64,000 bases of DNA from Synechococcus sp. KORDI-100 (GCF_000737535.1 NZ_CP006269.1:62001-126000), one strand, 5' to 3'. Shown: positions 1-9,019, numbered from the stretch's first letter. Numbers and translations are program-made. The notes: a model not told the origin generated them from the letters alone.

Positions 1-1
1 A

Positions 2-613
2 GCCGCGCTGGCGATCGAATCGGGCGATCGGGTGATCGGCCTGTCCTTCGACTACGGGCAGAGGCATCGCCGTGAACTGGAAGCAGCAGACCGACTCGCG
101 CACAGCCTCGGATTCGCCGAGCACCATCGGATCCACGTGAACCTTGCCGCCTGGGGTGGATCTGCCTTGACCGATCACCAGGTCCACATCCCGATCGATG
201 GCATCAAAGACGAGGGAATCCCTGTGACGTACGTCCCCGGCCGCAACACCGTCTTCATCGCCATCGGTCTAAGCCTGGCGGAGGCAAGAGCGGCTCACCG
301 CCTTGTGCTGGGGGTGAATGCGGTGGACTACTCCGGGTACCCGGATTGTCGCCCTGACTATCTCCAGGCCTTTCAGACCCTGGCGGGTCTCGCCAGCAAA
401 GCCGGCCGCGAGGGGCATGGAACCGAACTTTGGGCACCCCTGGTGACCTGGAGCAAAACCAGGATCGTTGAAGAAGCTCTGCGTCTGGGAGTCCCCATCG
501 CAGACACCTGGAGCTGCTACAGCGGTGGAGACCGTCCCTGCGGAGTCTGCGACAGCTGTCGCATTCGCGATGCCGCCCTCCGCGACGCCGGTCGCCCGGA
601 TCTGTGCAGCTGA
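2..613 (+). CDS. queC: 7-cyano-7-deazaguanine synthase QueC (5' end outside window)
   Basis: QueC converts 7-carboxy-7-deazaguanine to preQ0 using ATP and ammonia, in the queuosine pathway. The reading frame is open from base 2 ([14 protein letters not shown]...), so the start and the N-terminal SGGLDS ATP-binding loop lie before the window. Visible family features are [11 protein letters not shown], the VPGRNTVF block, [15 protein letters not shown], and a C-terminal zinc site, [15 protein letters not shown], holding four cysteines. The stop overlaps the next gene by 10 bp, which suggests coupled expression with pabB. The GTG at base 32 is internal and is not the start. Identification is firm; only completeness is uncertain. 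Confidence 0.93.
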   Translation, partial: AALAIESGDRVIGLSFDYGQRHRRELEAADRLAHSLGFAEHHRIHVNLAAWGGSALTDHQVHIPIDGIKDEGIPVTYVPGRNTVFIAIGLSLAEARAAHRLVLGVNAVDYSGYPDCRPDYLQAFQTLAGLASKAGREGHGTELWAPLVTWSKTRIVEEALRLGVPIADTWSCYSGGDRPCGVCDSCRIRDAALRDAGRPDLCS

Positions 614-1923
614 CCGAACCGATCCGACGCGAGCTGGCCTGGCGTCAACCAGCTGCCGTCGCCAGACGGCTGGCAGAGGAATGGGGGGAAGCCGGTCTGA
701 TTTGGCTGGATGGAGACGGCAGCGAAAGAGGTCGTTGGGTCACCCTCGCGGTCGACCCTGTCGAGCAACGATGCAGCCGCGGCAGACCCGACCAGCCAGA
801 CGCACAAAATCCGTTTGCACTGTTGCGGCAACTGGGGCACGGCCATTGGTGCGGCTGGCTCAGCTACGAAGCCGCGGCCTGGACGGAACCCGCCAACCCC
901 TGGCATGGAGATGCCATGGCAAGCCTCTGGATCGCAAGGCACGACCCCGTTCTGCGCTTTGATCTGCGCACGCAAGCCCTCTGGATCGAGGGGATGAACC
1001 CCCGTCGTCTCGAGCGGATGTCGAACTGGCTTGCGGAGTTCGATGCAGCAACAGAGGTGCAGGAGGACGCGATCGGGATCGCTCCGGAGCAATGGCAGTG
1101 GCACAGCGATCGTGCCAACTTCACCGCTGGTGTGCAGCGGATCAAAGACCTGATCGCGGCGGGGGACTTATTCCAAGCAAACCTCACAGCGTGCTGCAGC
1201 ACGCTGTGGCCGCCGGAACGATCCTGTCTCGATGTCTTCCTGAGGCTTCGGCAGCGTTGCCCTGCGCCCTTTGCAGGACTGCTGATCGGCGACGGTGAGG
1301 CGCAGGGGGAAGCCGTGCTCTCCACCTCACCGGAACGGTTTCTGCAGGTCGACGCCGGTGGCAGCGTCGAGACACGACCGATCAAAGGCACACGACCGCG
1401 CGCTCAGGATCTGCAGCGGGATGCCGACCTGGCCGCGGATCTGATCTGCAGTGACAAGGACCGGGCTGAAAACGTGATGATCGTCGATCTGTTGCGCAAC
1501 GATCTGGGCCGGGTCTGCAGACCCGGTTCCATCCACGTCCCGCAGCTGCTGGGGCTGGAGACCTACTCAGCTGTGCATCACCTCACATCCGTGGTGCAGG
1601 GCGAACTGAGAGAGGGGCTGTCCTGGGTGGATCTGCTGCAGGCCTGCTGGCCCGGCGGCTCAATCACGGGTGCCCCGAAACTCCGGGCCTGCCAGCGACT
1701 CGCTGAACTGGAGCCGGTCAGCCGGGGACCCTATTGCGGGTCCTTGATCCGGGTCGACTGGGACGGACGATTCGACAGCAACATCCTGATCCGTTCCCTG
1801 ATGCGCAAGGGCGATCGACTGAGGGCCCACGCCGGCTGCGGGATCGTCGCCGACTCCGACCCGGACAATGAAGCCGACGAGCTCAACTGGAAACTGCGAC
1901 CTCTTCTCGACGCCCTGCGATGA
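604..1923 (+). CDS. pabB: Aminodeoxychorismate synthase component I (PabB, chorismate-binding)
   Basis: A 439-aa chorismate-binding enzyme that, with a glutamine amidotransferase subunit, aminates chorismate for p-aminobenzoate and folate synthesis. The C-terminal half has the family blocks: [44 protein letters not shown] and [10 protein letters not shown]. The N-terminal third is weakly conserved, as usual. The GTG start overlaps queC by 10 bp, and the stop overlaps pabC in an ATGA. The pabC neighbour favours PabB over anthranilate synthase TrpE, since both belong to one superfamily. No amidotransferase domain is fused to it, so the PabA partner must be encoded elsewhere. Confidence 0.88.
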   Translation: MQLTEPIRRELAWRQPAAVARRLAEEWGEAGLIWLDGDGSERGRWVTLAVDPVEQRCSRGRPDQPDAQNPFALLRQLGHGHWCGWLSYEAAAWTEPANPWHGDAMASLWIARHDPVLRFDLRTQALWIEGMNPRRLERMSNWLAEFDAATEVQEDAIGIAPEQWQWHSDRANFTAGVQRIKDLIAAGDLFQANLTACCSTLWPPERSCLDVFLRLRQRCPAPFAGLLIGDGEAQGEAVLSTSPERFLQVDAGGSVETRPIKGTRPRAQDLQRDADLAADLICSDKDRAENVMIVDLLRNDLGRVCRPGSIHVPQLLGLETYSAVHHLTSVVQGELREGLSWVDLLQACWPGGSITGAPKLRACQRLAELEPVSRGPYCGSLIRVDWDGRFDSNILIRSLMRKGDRLRAHAGCGIVADSDPDNEADELNWKLRPLLDALR

Positions 1924-2732
1924 GCCAAGCAGTCGCCTGGATGGATGGTCGGTGGAGCACCCCTGATGAACTCGGCATTCCGGTGAGTGATCGCGGCCTG
2001 CGACTGGCCGATGGACTGTTCGAAACCATCCTGGTGATCGGCAGCAGGCCACAGTTGTTTTCGCTGCACCTTGAGCGATGGCGAACGGGTGCCGAGCTCC
2101 TCGCCATGCAGCCACCCCCGCCACGAAGCGACCTCGACCCGCTGGTGGTCGACGCCGTCACGAGGGCGAACCTGGGCCAGAGTCCGGCTGCTTTGCGATT
2201 GAACTGGAGCCGTGGATCAACCGGCGGCCGCGGCCTGACGATGCCCGGATGCGGCTCCGAACGCTTCTGGCTCACCCTCGACCCCTGTGAAACAGACTTC
2301 AGGCCTGTCACGACAATGATCAGTCGCCATGAACGACGCAACGCCGACAGCCGCATGAGCCGTTGCAAGACCTTTGCCTACAGTCAGGCCGTGATGGCAC
2401 GTCTCGAGGCGGGTTCCGCCGGAAAAGACGATGCTCTGCTGCTCAACAGCACCGGAGAACTCTGCTGCAGCACCAGTGCCAATCTGCTGGTCCGCCGAGA
2501 TGGTGCCTGGTTGACGCCACCGCTCAGCAGCGGCTGCCTGCCAGGGGTGATGCGCGCCAGAGCGCTGGCAACAGGGTTGTGCCGGGAAGCCTGGATCGGG
2601 GCAAACCTGAAGCCGACGGATCAGGCCCTGTTGGTCAACAGTCTCGGTTGCCGAGCGATTCAATCCGTGAACGGCAACACCCTGGACTGGGACATCCAGA
2701 GCCAGGAGCTCTGGACCAATCTTCTCCTCTGA
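1920..2732 (+). CDS. pabC: Aminodeoxychorismate lyase / class IV aminotransferase (PabC-like)
   Basis: A 270-aa fold-type IV PLP enzyme, most likely the lyase that releases p-aminobenzoate and pyruvate from aminodeoxychorismate. It starts with an ATG overlapping the pabB stop. Family features are the early GIPVSDRGLRLADGLFET block, a probable PLP lysine in RCKTFAYSQAVMA, and the NSTGELCCSTSANLLV segment. Direct coupling to pabB supports the folate role. A branched-chain or D-amino-acid aminotransferase would share the fold, so the exact substrate is inferred from context. It converges on the next gene with only 10 bp between the stops. Confidence 0.86.
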   Translation: MSQAVAWMDGRWSTPDELGIPVSDRGLRLADGLFETILVIGSRPQLFSLHLERWRTGAELLAMQPPPPRSDLDPLVVDAVTRANLGQSPAALRLNWSRGSTGGRGLTMPGCGSERFWLTLDPCETDFRPVTTMISRHERRNADSRMSRCKTFAYSQAVMARLEAGSAGKDDALLLNSTGELCCSTSANLLVRRDGAWLTPPLSSGCLPGVMRARALATGLCREAWIGANLKPTDQALLVNSLGCRAIQSVNGNTLDWDIQSQELWTNLLL

Positions 2733-2742
2733 GGAAGCGCAA

Positions 2743-3546
2743 TCAGTCGCTCAGCAATCTCTGAACCGACTCGGCCCAACCGCTGCCGTGAGGAGCTCGA
2801 GCCAACTGAAATCGGCCATCGTCAATCCCTTCGATCAACGTCGGGTGCGGTCCCTTCACCCCCGGAACAACAACGGCGATGTCTGCCACCTCAAGCAGTG
2901 GTAGATCGTTGGGCGAATCCCCGAGTCCCAGAATCTGCACATCGCTGCATCCCTGATGCTGCTTCAGGGCCTCGAGAGCACGACCTTTGCTGATGCCCTC
3001 ACCCAGGAGATGGGCCATGCGGTTCCCTTCGACGATCGTGAGTCGGTAGTCCTGAACCATCGCGATCAACCGATCACGGCTTGAAGGGGGTGGGGCCACA
3101 AAGGGAACGCTGCATCGGCGACGTTGAGCCATGCGCAACGCTTCACCGCTGAGACCGAGCAATCGATCTCCTTCTGCATCACTGAGTTCATCGAGAGCAA
3201 GCAATGGCTCGCCAAGCTCTGCTTCCATCAGCTTGAGCTTGGGTCTGAGCTCCTGCCAACCAGGGCCGAGACTGATCTCCCATTCCTCGCCGTCGGGATG
3301 CTGCCCATGGATGGCGGCACCGTTCTCAACGATGAACGGATCAGACAGGTCTGCATCCTGACGGAACCGGCGAACCTCCTCAGCCGTCTTGCTGGTGCAG
3401 GGAATCACCGGAATCCCCTGCCGTTGGAGCCAGCGAATCGCCTCAGCGGCGGGGGTCCAGTCGTAACGGTGATCCAGCAGCGTGCCGTCGAGATCGGTCA
3501 CGACCCACCAGGACGAGCGTTCCTGGATCACTGACTGACGAGCCAT
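2743..3546 (-). CDS. gpgP: HAD phosphatase of the mannosyl-3-phosphoglycerate phosphatase family, probable glucosyl-3-phosphoglycerate phosphatase
   Basis: A 267-aa HAD hydrolase. Motif I is VVTDLDGTLLDH near residue 15; a late block, LGLGDSPNDLPLLEVAD, gives the Mg-binding motif IV. The cap domain and PCTSKTAEEVRR resemble mannosyl-3-phosphoglycerate phosphatases. It lies immediately after a GH13 phosphorylase, overlapping it by 19 bp, and near a divergent gpgS. It therefore probably dephosphorylates glucosyl-3-phosphoglycerate to glucosylglycerate, a charged compatible solute of marine picocyanobacteria. The substrate is inferred from context. The gene symbol is provisional. Confidence 0.82.
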   Translation of the reverse strand: MARQSVIQERSSWWVVTDLDGTLLDHRYDWTPAAEAIRWLQRQGIPVIPCTSKTAEEVRRFRQDADLSDPFIVENGAAIHGQHPDGEEWEISLGPGWQELRPKLKLMEAELGEPLLALDELSDAEGDRLLGLSGEALRMAQRRRCSVPFVAPPPSSRDRLIAMVQDYRLTIVEGNRMAHLLGEGISKGRALEALKQHQGCSDVQILGLGDSPNDLPLLEVADIAVVVPGVKGPHPTLIEGIDDGRFQLARAPHGSGWAESVQRLLSD

Positions 3547-5261
3547 GCCACTTGGTAGGGATCGAGTTGAAGCTGCTGCTGACCGATCTCCAGATCACGC
3601 TCCCGGAGAGAGTCGTGCCACGACGATAGGGCGGCTTTTTCGCTCAGGGTGCTGAGGGGAAGGTTGAGACGTGCACTGGTCATGTTGTGCACGGCATAGA
3701 GGGGTTGTTGCGTGTTGCCGCGTTTCAGAACAACCAGATCGGAGCGACCGCCGCTGATCAAGGTCATGGGAGTGTCCGGATGCAGAGCTCGTATCGACGC
3801 ACGCACGCGCATGGCATGGCGCAGAACCTTCAGAACCAGGGTGGGGTCGCTCTCAGGATCATCCAGTCGACGTTCAAGCGAGTCGGTTTTGAACTGGGGT
3901 CGGTTGAGATCACGACGCTGGCCTGTTTTTCGGAATTTCGACACGTCATTGGGACTGGCCAGCAGAGCTGGAAGGTAGAAAGCCGGCACGCCAGGCAACG
4001 CCATCACGAGCAACTGCGTCAGAAGGAATCTCTCCAGCTGGAAATGGGAGGGATCAATCCCCCCATCGGCCATGGCACTCCACCAGCTGATGTTGATCTC
4101 ATAGGGAACATCGTCTCCGGAGCTGAGACGGCGATGGCTGATCAATCCCCCACGCTGCTCGCATGCGATCAGAAACTGCAGCAGACGTTTGTCGGGCATC
4201 AACCCCTCCAACGGCCGCAGGCCGACGCCGTCATGACAGGCGGTGAAGTTGAGCAACCCCGTTTGTTTCGGCAACGTCGGCCAGCGGGCGAGCCAGGCGT
4301 TGAGGAGATCGGCACGGCCGCTGATCGCACCCTCCAGAAGGAGAGGAGGAAGAGGGAAGTTGTAAGCGAGATGGGCTTCCTGACCGTTACGGAGATAGGA
4401 CAGGTTCTCCTGCTCAGGAACATTGGTTTCGGTGACGACAACGCCATCCGGACAAAGCGACTGGAGCAGCAGACGCAGAATCTGAACAAGGCGATAGGCC
4501 TCCGGCCTGTGGATACAGGTGGTGTTGGGTTCCTTCCAGATGAAGCCGACCGCATCAAGACGAATCCAACGCACACCGTGGCTTGACATCCGACGCAGCA
4601 GATCGGCGAATCCAATCAGCACATCGGGACTTCGCCAGTTCAGATCCACCTGATCCGGACCGAATGTGGTCCACACCTGACGTTTGCCGTTCGGTGGACC
4701 GAGCTGGGTGAACAGGGCCGTGCTGCGGGGCCGGACAACGTCGTTCCAACAGGGATCCGGACCGGCCTCAAGAACACAGGATTGGCCGGGATCCTCATGT
4801 CGAAGAAATTGCCGAACCCAGGGATGGGAAGCGGAGACATGGTTCAGAACAAGATCTGCCATCAACCGACGTCCCTCCGCCAGAGCGGAGAGATCGCTCC
4901 AATCGCCATGGCGCTCTTCCAGCTGTTCGTAGCTGGCCACTGCAAAACCGCCATCACTGGTGGATTTGAGAAACGGCAACACGTGGATGACTGCAGCGAA
5001 ATCCGTCAGATGGCGGTTCACGAGGCTGCGAAGACTTTGCAGACCGGAACGGCCCGCATCCACCACGGTGTCGGCATAGGTGATCAACACAGCATCTCCA
5101 CCGCTCCAAAGCGATGGACGAGCCTCTGGGGTGTCCCAGTTCCCTGACGGGTAAAAAGATTGCAGCAATTGTGACGACAGTTCCTCGAGATCACCGGAAG
5201 AATCAACCGGGTATACATCTCCGAGAAGCTTCCGCAACGTTCCCGCCTGCGGGTCATGCAT
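3528..5261 (-). CDS. GH13 sucrose-phosphorylase-family enzyme, probable glucosylglycerate phosphorylase
   Basis: A 577-aa enzyme of the GH13 subfamily that contains sucrose and glucosylglycerate phosphorylases. The catalytic aspartate is D236 in RWIRLDAVGF, the acid/base is E278 in VVVTETNVPEQE, and the transition-state aspartate is D343 in TACHDGVGLRP. All three are present, so it should be active. It is cotranscribed with and overlaps the phosphatase gene, and is divergent from gpgS. That context favours reversible phosphorolysis of glucosylglycerate over sucrose. It starts with ATG at 5261, and the 72 bp to the gpgS start must hold both promoters. Sucrose phosphorylase activity remains the alternative. 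Confidence 0.85.
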   Translation of the reverse strand: MHDPQAGTLRKLLGDVYPVDSSGDLEELSSQLLQSFYPSGNWDTPEARPSLWSGGDAVLITYADTVVDAGRSGLQSLRSLVNRHLTDFAAVIHVLPFLKSTSDGGFAVASYEQLEERHGDWSDLSALAEGRRLMADLVLNHVSASHPWVRQFLRHEDPGQSCVLEAGPDPCWNDVVRPRSTALFTQLGPPNGKRQVWTTFGPDQVDLNWRSPDVLIGFADLLRRMSSHGVRWIRLDAVGFIWKEPNTTCIHRPEAYRLVQILRLLLQSLCPDGVVVTETNVPEQENLSYLRNGQEAHLAYNFPLPPLLLEGAISGRADLLNAWLARWPTLPKQTGLLNFTACHDGVGLRPLEGLMPDKRLLQFLIACEQRGGLISHRRLSSGDDVPYEINISWWSAMADGGIDPSHFQLERFLLTQLLVMALPGVPAFYLPALLASPNDVSKFRKTGQRRDLNRPQFKTDSLERRLDDPESDPTLVLKVLRHAMRVRASIRALHPDTPMTLISGGRSDLVVLKRGNTQQPLYAVHNMTSARLNLPLSTLSEKAALSSWHDSLRERDLEIGQQQLQLDPYQVAWLVSQ

Positions 5262-5333
5262 GGAGCTTCACCTGCTGGATATGCCACAGGTATGGAGCAG
5301 GTCCCTTCGTCTTGTTGTCGCCTTCAACACCGC

Positions 5334-6611
5334 ATGGATTTTCAGCAAGGTCTGATCACCACGGTCCATGACTACGGCCTCGGAAATCTTGACGCCGTCG
5401 CTTTCAGGAAAGAACTCGCTCAAAAACGAACGGCACTGCTGATCCCATGCCTGATGGACGAGTTCAGTCGACCTGCTCTCGGACTGATCCGTGACGCTCT
5501 GAAGGAACTCAGTGGTCTCAGCTGCCTGGTGATCGCACTCTCCGCAGAGACGGCGGACGACGTTGCTGCAGCGGAGACGTTTTTCGAAGGAATGCCTTTT
5601 CCGGTCCAGGTTCACTGGACCAACGGTCCCGCCGTCCGGGACGTGCTCCTGTCTGTTCAGGACCTGGGACTGGAAGTGACAGGACCACCAGGGAAGGGCT
5701 GGGCCGTCTGGCAAGGTCTCGGTGTGGCCTGCAGTCAGGCCGAAGTGGTCGGACTATTCGACGCTGACATCCGCACGTTCGGATCGTCCTATCCCGAGCG
5801 AATGCTGCGTCCTCTGCTCGATCCATCCCATGGTGTGGCCTATGTGAAAGCGTTCTACAGCCGCCTCTCTCTCGAAACACAGGCATTGCAAGGACGAGCG
5901 ACACGTCTCTTCGTCGGTCCATTGCTTGCCAGCTTGGAACAGATCTTCGGCCCCCTCCCCTACCTTCGCTACCTGCAGTCGTTTCGTTACCCGTTGGCCG
6001 GGGAATTCGCCTTCACAACCGACTTGGCGATGAACCTCCGCATCCCGTCGGATTGGGGGCTGGAAGTTGGTCTGTTATCCGAGGTCTATCGCCACGTCGC
6101 GTCCAGCCGGATCGCTCAGGTTGATCTTGGACTGTTCGATCACAAACACAAAACTCTTGGCAACAAACCCTCGGAAGGCCTGCAGAGAATGGCCGGTGAA
6201 ATTTTCTGTACCGTTCTCCGCAGCTTGATGGAACACGAAGGTTGCGTGGTCTCAACCGATCAACTTCCCACTCTTGAAGTGCTGTATCGACGGGTTGGCG
6301 AAGATCGTGTGCGGCAGTTCGGCCTTGATTCGGCGATCAACCGTTTGCCTTACGACAGACATCGCGAAGAACTTGCCGTCCAGAGTTTTTCAAGTCTGCT
6401 GAGACCTGGACTGAAGCGGTTCCAGGACACCCCGATCGCCCATCAACTACCCAGCTGGTCACGATTGAACAGCTGTAATCCAATGCTTCAGAAAGATCTT
6501 GCTGAAGCGGGCCAGTCCGATCGAAAAATCTCTAGTCGAGCAACGATGATGCAGCGACCTCAATACCCTGCATTCGTCTCTCAAACTCTGACGAGTGAGA
6601 CTGCAGCCTGA
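5334..6611 (+). CDS. gpgS: Glucosyl-3-phosphoglycerate synthase (GT81)
   Basis: Transfers glucose from a nucleotide sugar to 3-phosphoglycerate, the first step to glucosylglycerate. The 425-aa protein has the GT-A nucleotide-sugar and metal motif LFDADIRTF (DAD at 143-145) and the preceding GKGWAVWQGLGVA segment of the family. I chose the ATG at 5334 (MDFQQGLITT); the open frame extends upstream to 5256, but that part would overlap the divergent phosphorylase and looks non-coding. It pairs with the phosphatase and phosphorylase on the other strand. The glycolytic substrate makes this route compatible with nitrogen-poor conditions, since the osmolyte has no nitrogen. Confidence 0.87.
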   Translation: MDFQQGLITTVHDYGLGNLDAVAFRKELAQKRTALLIPCLMDEFSRPALGLIRDALKELSGLSCLVIALSAETADDVAAAETFFEGMPFPVQVHWTNGPAVRDVLLSVQDLGLEVTGPPGKGWAVWQGLGVACSQAEVVGLFDADIRTFGSSYPERMLRPLLDPSHGVAYVKAFYSRLSLETQALQGRATRLFVGPLLASLEQIFGPLPYLRYLQSFRYPLAGEFAFTTDLAMNLRIPSDWGLEVGLLSEVYRHVASSRIAQVDLGLFDHKHKTLGNKPSEGLQRMAGEIFCTVLRSLMEHEGCVVSTDQLPTLEVLYRRVGEDRVRQFGLDSAINRLPYDRHREELAVQSFSSLLRPGLKRFQDTPIAHQLPSWSRLNSCNPMLQKDLAEAGQSDRKISSRATMMQRPQYPAFVSQTLTSETAA

Positions 6612-6621
6612 GCCCCACCTC

Positions 6622-6786
6622 TCATAACTCCTGCATCTGCTGACGAATCACCCAGTCCGTGGCAGCTCTCTGTGATTGCCAGGCTTGCAGCAACTGCTTG
6701 GCAATGATCTGAAGTTGATGAGGATCTGCCGTTGCGTCAATCGCGCGGTTCATCTTCTCAAGCTCAAATTGCTGAGTGATGCTCAT
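6622..6786 (-). CDS. Small conserved-looking cyanobacterial protein, unknown function
   Basis: A 54-aa predicted helical protein (MSITQQFELEKMNRAID...). It is rich in Gln, Ala and charged residues and has no membrane segment or signal. I recall similar small proteins with QFELE.MNRAID and AKQLLQAW blocks in marine picocyanobacteria, but no function. The ATG at 6786 is preferred over an in-frame GTG at 6804. The gene converges on gpgS with a 10-bp gap. The two helices might suit a small adaptor, but nothing in the sequence identifies a partner. Confidence 0.6.
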   Translation of the reverse strand: MSITQQFELEKMNRAIDATADPHQLQIIAKQLLQAWQSQRAATDWVIRQQMQEL

Positions 6787-6881
6787 GCTGATTCCCTTGG
6801 TCACGGAAAAATCATCAACGCGAGCCCTTTATCGCTGCTGCTTACAAAAAGAAACGTCTCTGTTGCGACGAAAAGCGACCC

Positions 6882-7163
6882 ATGTCAGCCGTTTCAGATC
6901 AAACTGAAGATGACAAAATCTTTCGCACCAACGCAGACAAGCGTTGTGGACGATTCTCCTGGCTTAGAAACAAGTCATCCTTCGTGCGTGGCATGCATTA
7001 CAACTGGGATCAACACCAGCGCCTGGCACAGACCATCGCATGCACATCGAAAGGGGATTTCGGTGTGGGACTCGCCTTGATGGGAGTTGCACTCCTCATG
7101 CTGTCAAAAGATCTCGAAAGGGATCTGGTGGATCAGTCAGCCGATCGCGATGCCATCGTTTAA
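6882..7163 (+). CDS. Hypothetical small membrane protein
   Basis: A 93-aa protein with a polar N-terminal 60 residues (SDQTEDDKIFRTNADKR..., WDQHQRLAQTIACTSKG), then one hydrophobic helix, FGVGLALMGVALLMLS (about 61-76), and an acidic tail. This looks like a single-pass membrane protein with a soluble N-terminal part. I do not recognise a family. It is divergent from the small gene before it and is followed by about 140 bp of AT-rich DNA. Coding status rests on length and composition only. Confidence 0.45.
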   Translation: MSAVSDQTEDDKIFRTNADKRCGRFSWLRNKSSFVRGMHYNWDQHQRLAQTIACTSKGDFGVGLALMGVALLMLSKDLERDLVDQSADRDAIV

Positions 7164-7301
7164 TGTTCTGCAGGGCACATTACTTTTGAAAAAGTATCCA
7201 TCGATAACATTGAAATATTAAGGAAAGTGGTTTTGGTGGCGACGCTAACAAAATAATCAAAAAAGTAAATCGATACTCATAGCACTGATTATCCCTTTTC
7301 A

Positions 7302-7538
7302 ATGCTCGAATGTTGGTACAAGAACAATTCCAGCAAAATGGTGATTTTGAAATGCATTGGGCCTGACCGGTTCTACCGAGAAAAGGTCGTCATGCCGATG
7401 GAAACCTTCTGCTTCGAGGCTCCAACGGAGGCCAGGCTTGAAATCTGGCAGATGTCCCTCGGGGGTCAGATGCTGCATCTCCGGGCTGACGCTGCAGATT
7501 ATGCCGTTGACACCTATGACAAAACCCTTGTGGCTTAA
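7302..7538 (+). CDS. DUF1830 family protein
   Basis: A 78-aa protein resembling the cyanobacterial DUF1830 family: an early CWYKNNSSKMVILKC strand pair, then FYREKVVMPMETFCFEAP and RLEIWQMS, the order typical of that family. It is predicted soluble and beta-rich, with no signal peptide. No biochemical role is established for the family that I know of. It stands alone between two AT-rich gaps of about 140 and 460 bp, so it probably has its own promoter. Confidence 0.72.
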   Translation: MLECWYKNNSSKMVILKCIGPDRFYREKVVMPMETFCFEAPTEARLEIWQMSLGGQMLHLRADAADYAVDTYDKTLVA

Positions 7539-7999
7539 ACAAGGAACGATCAGCAGACTTTCAACAACGGCCAATCGAGAATAATGATCAAGACCTCATT
7601 TACACAATCCCTACAGCATCGCAGCCAACAATCTCATAAAAATTATAAATTGCTTACATACTTTTTAAGGTATTTGTGATCATTTGGTTGAGATCAAAAC
7701 AGATTGACCAGACCAATCATTTTCTATAAAGTTACGGCTACACAGAAACTTTAAAAGCCACAACAACTCCTCTCACAACAGATCAGTCAATAAGAAGACT
7801 ACATTTGAATCAACTCGTAAAGCTACTTTTTGCTTTGGACATCAAATCCAGATCAAAGAATTTTCTAAAATCAGGATGGCAGCTTTACCAATAGCATACA
7901 AATACTCTCAGAATGAGAGACGAGAGGCCATCAGCAACTCATCTGTCTTGATTGGAATTCAACAGGTGTGCCTGAACAGGTCGATCTTGAATCAAATCC
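7539..7999. other. AT-rich intergenic region without a recognised gene
   Basis: About 460 bp that is visibly AT-richer than the surrounding DNA. I see no convincing reading frame, tRNA fold or repeat. It contains short A and T runs and could hold a promoter, a small RNA or decayed sequence. A stretch near 7765 (ACTCCTCTCAC) only loosely resembles the cyanobacterial Yfr1 core and I do not call it. Confidence 0.5.
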
Positions 8000-8287
8000 T
8001 CAGACGTTCACCCCTCCAGGAGTGATGCCAAGCAACTCAGCCGTCAATCGTGAACGAATGACGCCACCCGGCTGCACAGGCTGCTGCGAATGGTTTGAAC
8101 GAGCCGGATCAGGACCAAACACCTCATGATTGAGCTGCAGGAGCTCCGCTGTCTTCGCAGAACGGATAACCCCTTTCGACCGTTGCTTGAAGGCAGAACG
8201 GCGGTAGATGAGTTGCGAGGACTGAGACGCCGCCTTTGGGTCCAGCGCCAGTCCCGTTCGCGTAGCCTTGGTGGGAAGGTTTGACAT
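8000..8287 (-). CDS. Hypothetical protein with an internally repeated VIRS..TAELL motif
   Basis: A 95-aa basic protein (MSNLPTKATRTGLAL...) with no signal or membrane segment. It carries two copies of a short motif, KGVIRSAKTAELLQL in the middle and GGVIRSRLTAELLGI near the end, suggesting an internal duplication. I prefer the ATG at 8287; the open frame continues to 8326. I do not recognise the family. It is isolated: an AT-rich gap lies downstream and a divergent lipoprotein gene upstream. The function is unknown. Confidence 0.5.
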   Translation of the reverse strand: MSNLPTKATRTGLALDPKAASQSSQLIYRRSAFKQRSKGVIRSAKTAELLQLNHEVFGPDPARSNHSQQPVQPGGVIRSRLTAELLGITPGGVNV

Positions 8288-8514
8288 GGTGGTTGCCTCT
8301 GTGAATCCAAGGCCATTCGTTTCCACTCTTCAGAGAAACCGGACCTTGTATCGTGATGAACATCTGTAGCCTTCGCTACCATTTAATAGTGCCAAGAATC
8401 ACCAGCAAAAGAGGTTCGGCCTGAAACTCAGCTCTTAAAAAGATAGATTTTTTAATGATTCACAACCTTCTTCAACAATCTTTCCGTCTACCTGGGTCTC
8501 TGCCCTTTAGAGCA

Positions 8515-9006
8515 ATGAATCGCCTCCCCTTGAAACAGTGCATCCTGATCTCTGCGGTCGCTCTGTTGATGCCGTTTCAAGGGTGCAAGACCGTTCCGAA
8601 AGAAGTGAAGTACCAAGACGCACAACCGGGAGATGTCCTTGTCGTAAGCGACAACACGATGATCGAACTGTCCCATCCCTTCAAGGGAGGAGAACCAAAC
8701 GGCCTCTTTGACGGGGGTGTCATCGTTATCGAACCCGACAACACCCGAAAACAGATCGAAATCAACGTTGTCTGCAGCATGCCCGACCTGCCTAACTGGC
8801 CTGAGTACGACAACATCTACGGACGCTGGCTGGAGACCGACGAGAAACCAGGGGTTGCTGGGGGAGACACCGATTGGCAACTGTTGATGTACTTCGATGG
8901 CAACCTTGTCAATCAAGGAAAAGAAGAATCGCCGCCATGGGCGAAACGCCTTGCTGAGAACCTCTGTCGCAAGGGCGACTTCCAAGACGAGACGACGAAA
9001 ACTTAG
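8515..9006 (+). CDS. Putative lipoprotein, unknown function
   Basis: A 163-aa protein with a lipoprotein signal. A basic N-terminus (MNRLPLK) precedes a hydrophobic stretch, CILISAVALLMP, and a lipobox, FQGC, with the modified Cys at 24. The mature part has QPGDVLVVSDNTMIELSHPF and WLETDEKPGV, with no family I recognise. The ATG at 8515 gives the correct signal-peptide length; the open frame begins at 8455. It lies just upstream of the formamidase genes and in the same direction. The stop codon abuts a perfect NtcA-type box, so it is probably a separate transcription unit. Confidence 0.68.
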   Translation: MNRLPLKQCILISAVALLMPFQGCKTVPKEVKYQDAQPGDVLVVSDNTMIELSHPFKGGEPNGLFDGGVIVIEPDNTRKQIEINVVCSMPDLPNWPEYDNIYGRWLETDEKPGVAGGDTDWQLLMYFDGNLVNQGKEESPPWAKRLAENLCRKGDFQDETTKT

Positions 9007-9019
9007 TAACGCCTGATAC
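9006..9019 (+). promoter_or_regulatory. Candidate NtcA binding site upstream of formamidase amiF
   Basis: A perfect GTA-N8-TAC palindrome (GTAACGCCTGATAC), starting at the last base of the preceding stop codon and 105 bp before the amiF ATG. NtcA activates nitrogen-scavenging genes in cyanobacteria through this consensus. No TA-N3-T box sits at the canonical 20-24 nt downstream; the nearest, TAGTTT at 9056-9061, is 36 nt away. The box is clear, but promoter geometry is not ideal. Confidence 0.5.

Noticed and set aside
7194-7207. GTA-N8-TAA before the DUF1830 gene
   Set aside because: It lacks a matching right half and no -10 is found after 20-24 nt.
7265-7276. GTA-N6-TAC sequence upstream of the DUF1830 gene
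   Set aside because: The spacing is 6 rather than 8 bases, so it does not fit the NtcA site.
7765-7778. Yfr1-like ACTCCTC core
   Set aside because: The core is interrupted by an extra base, and no flanking hairpins are evident.
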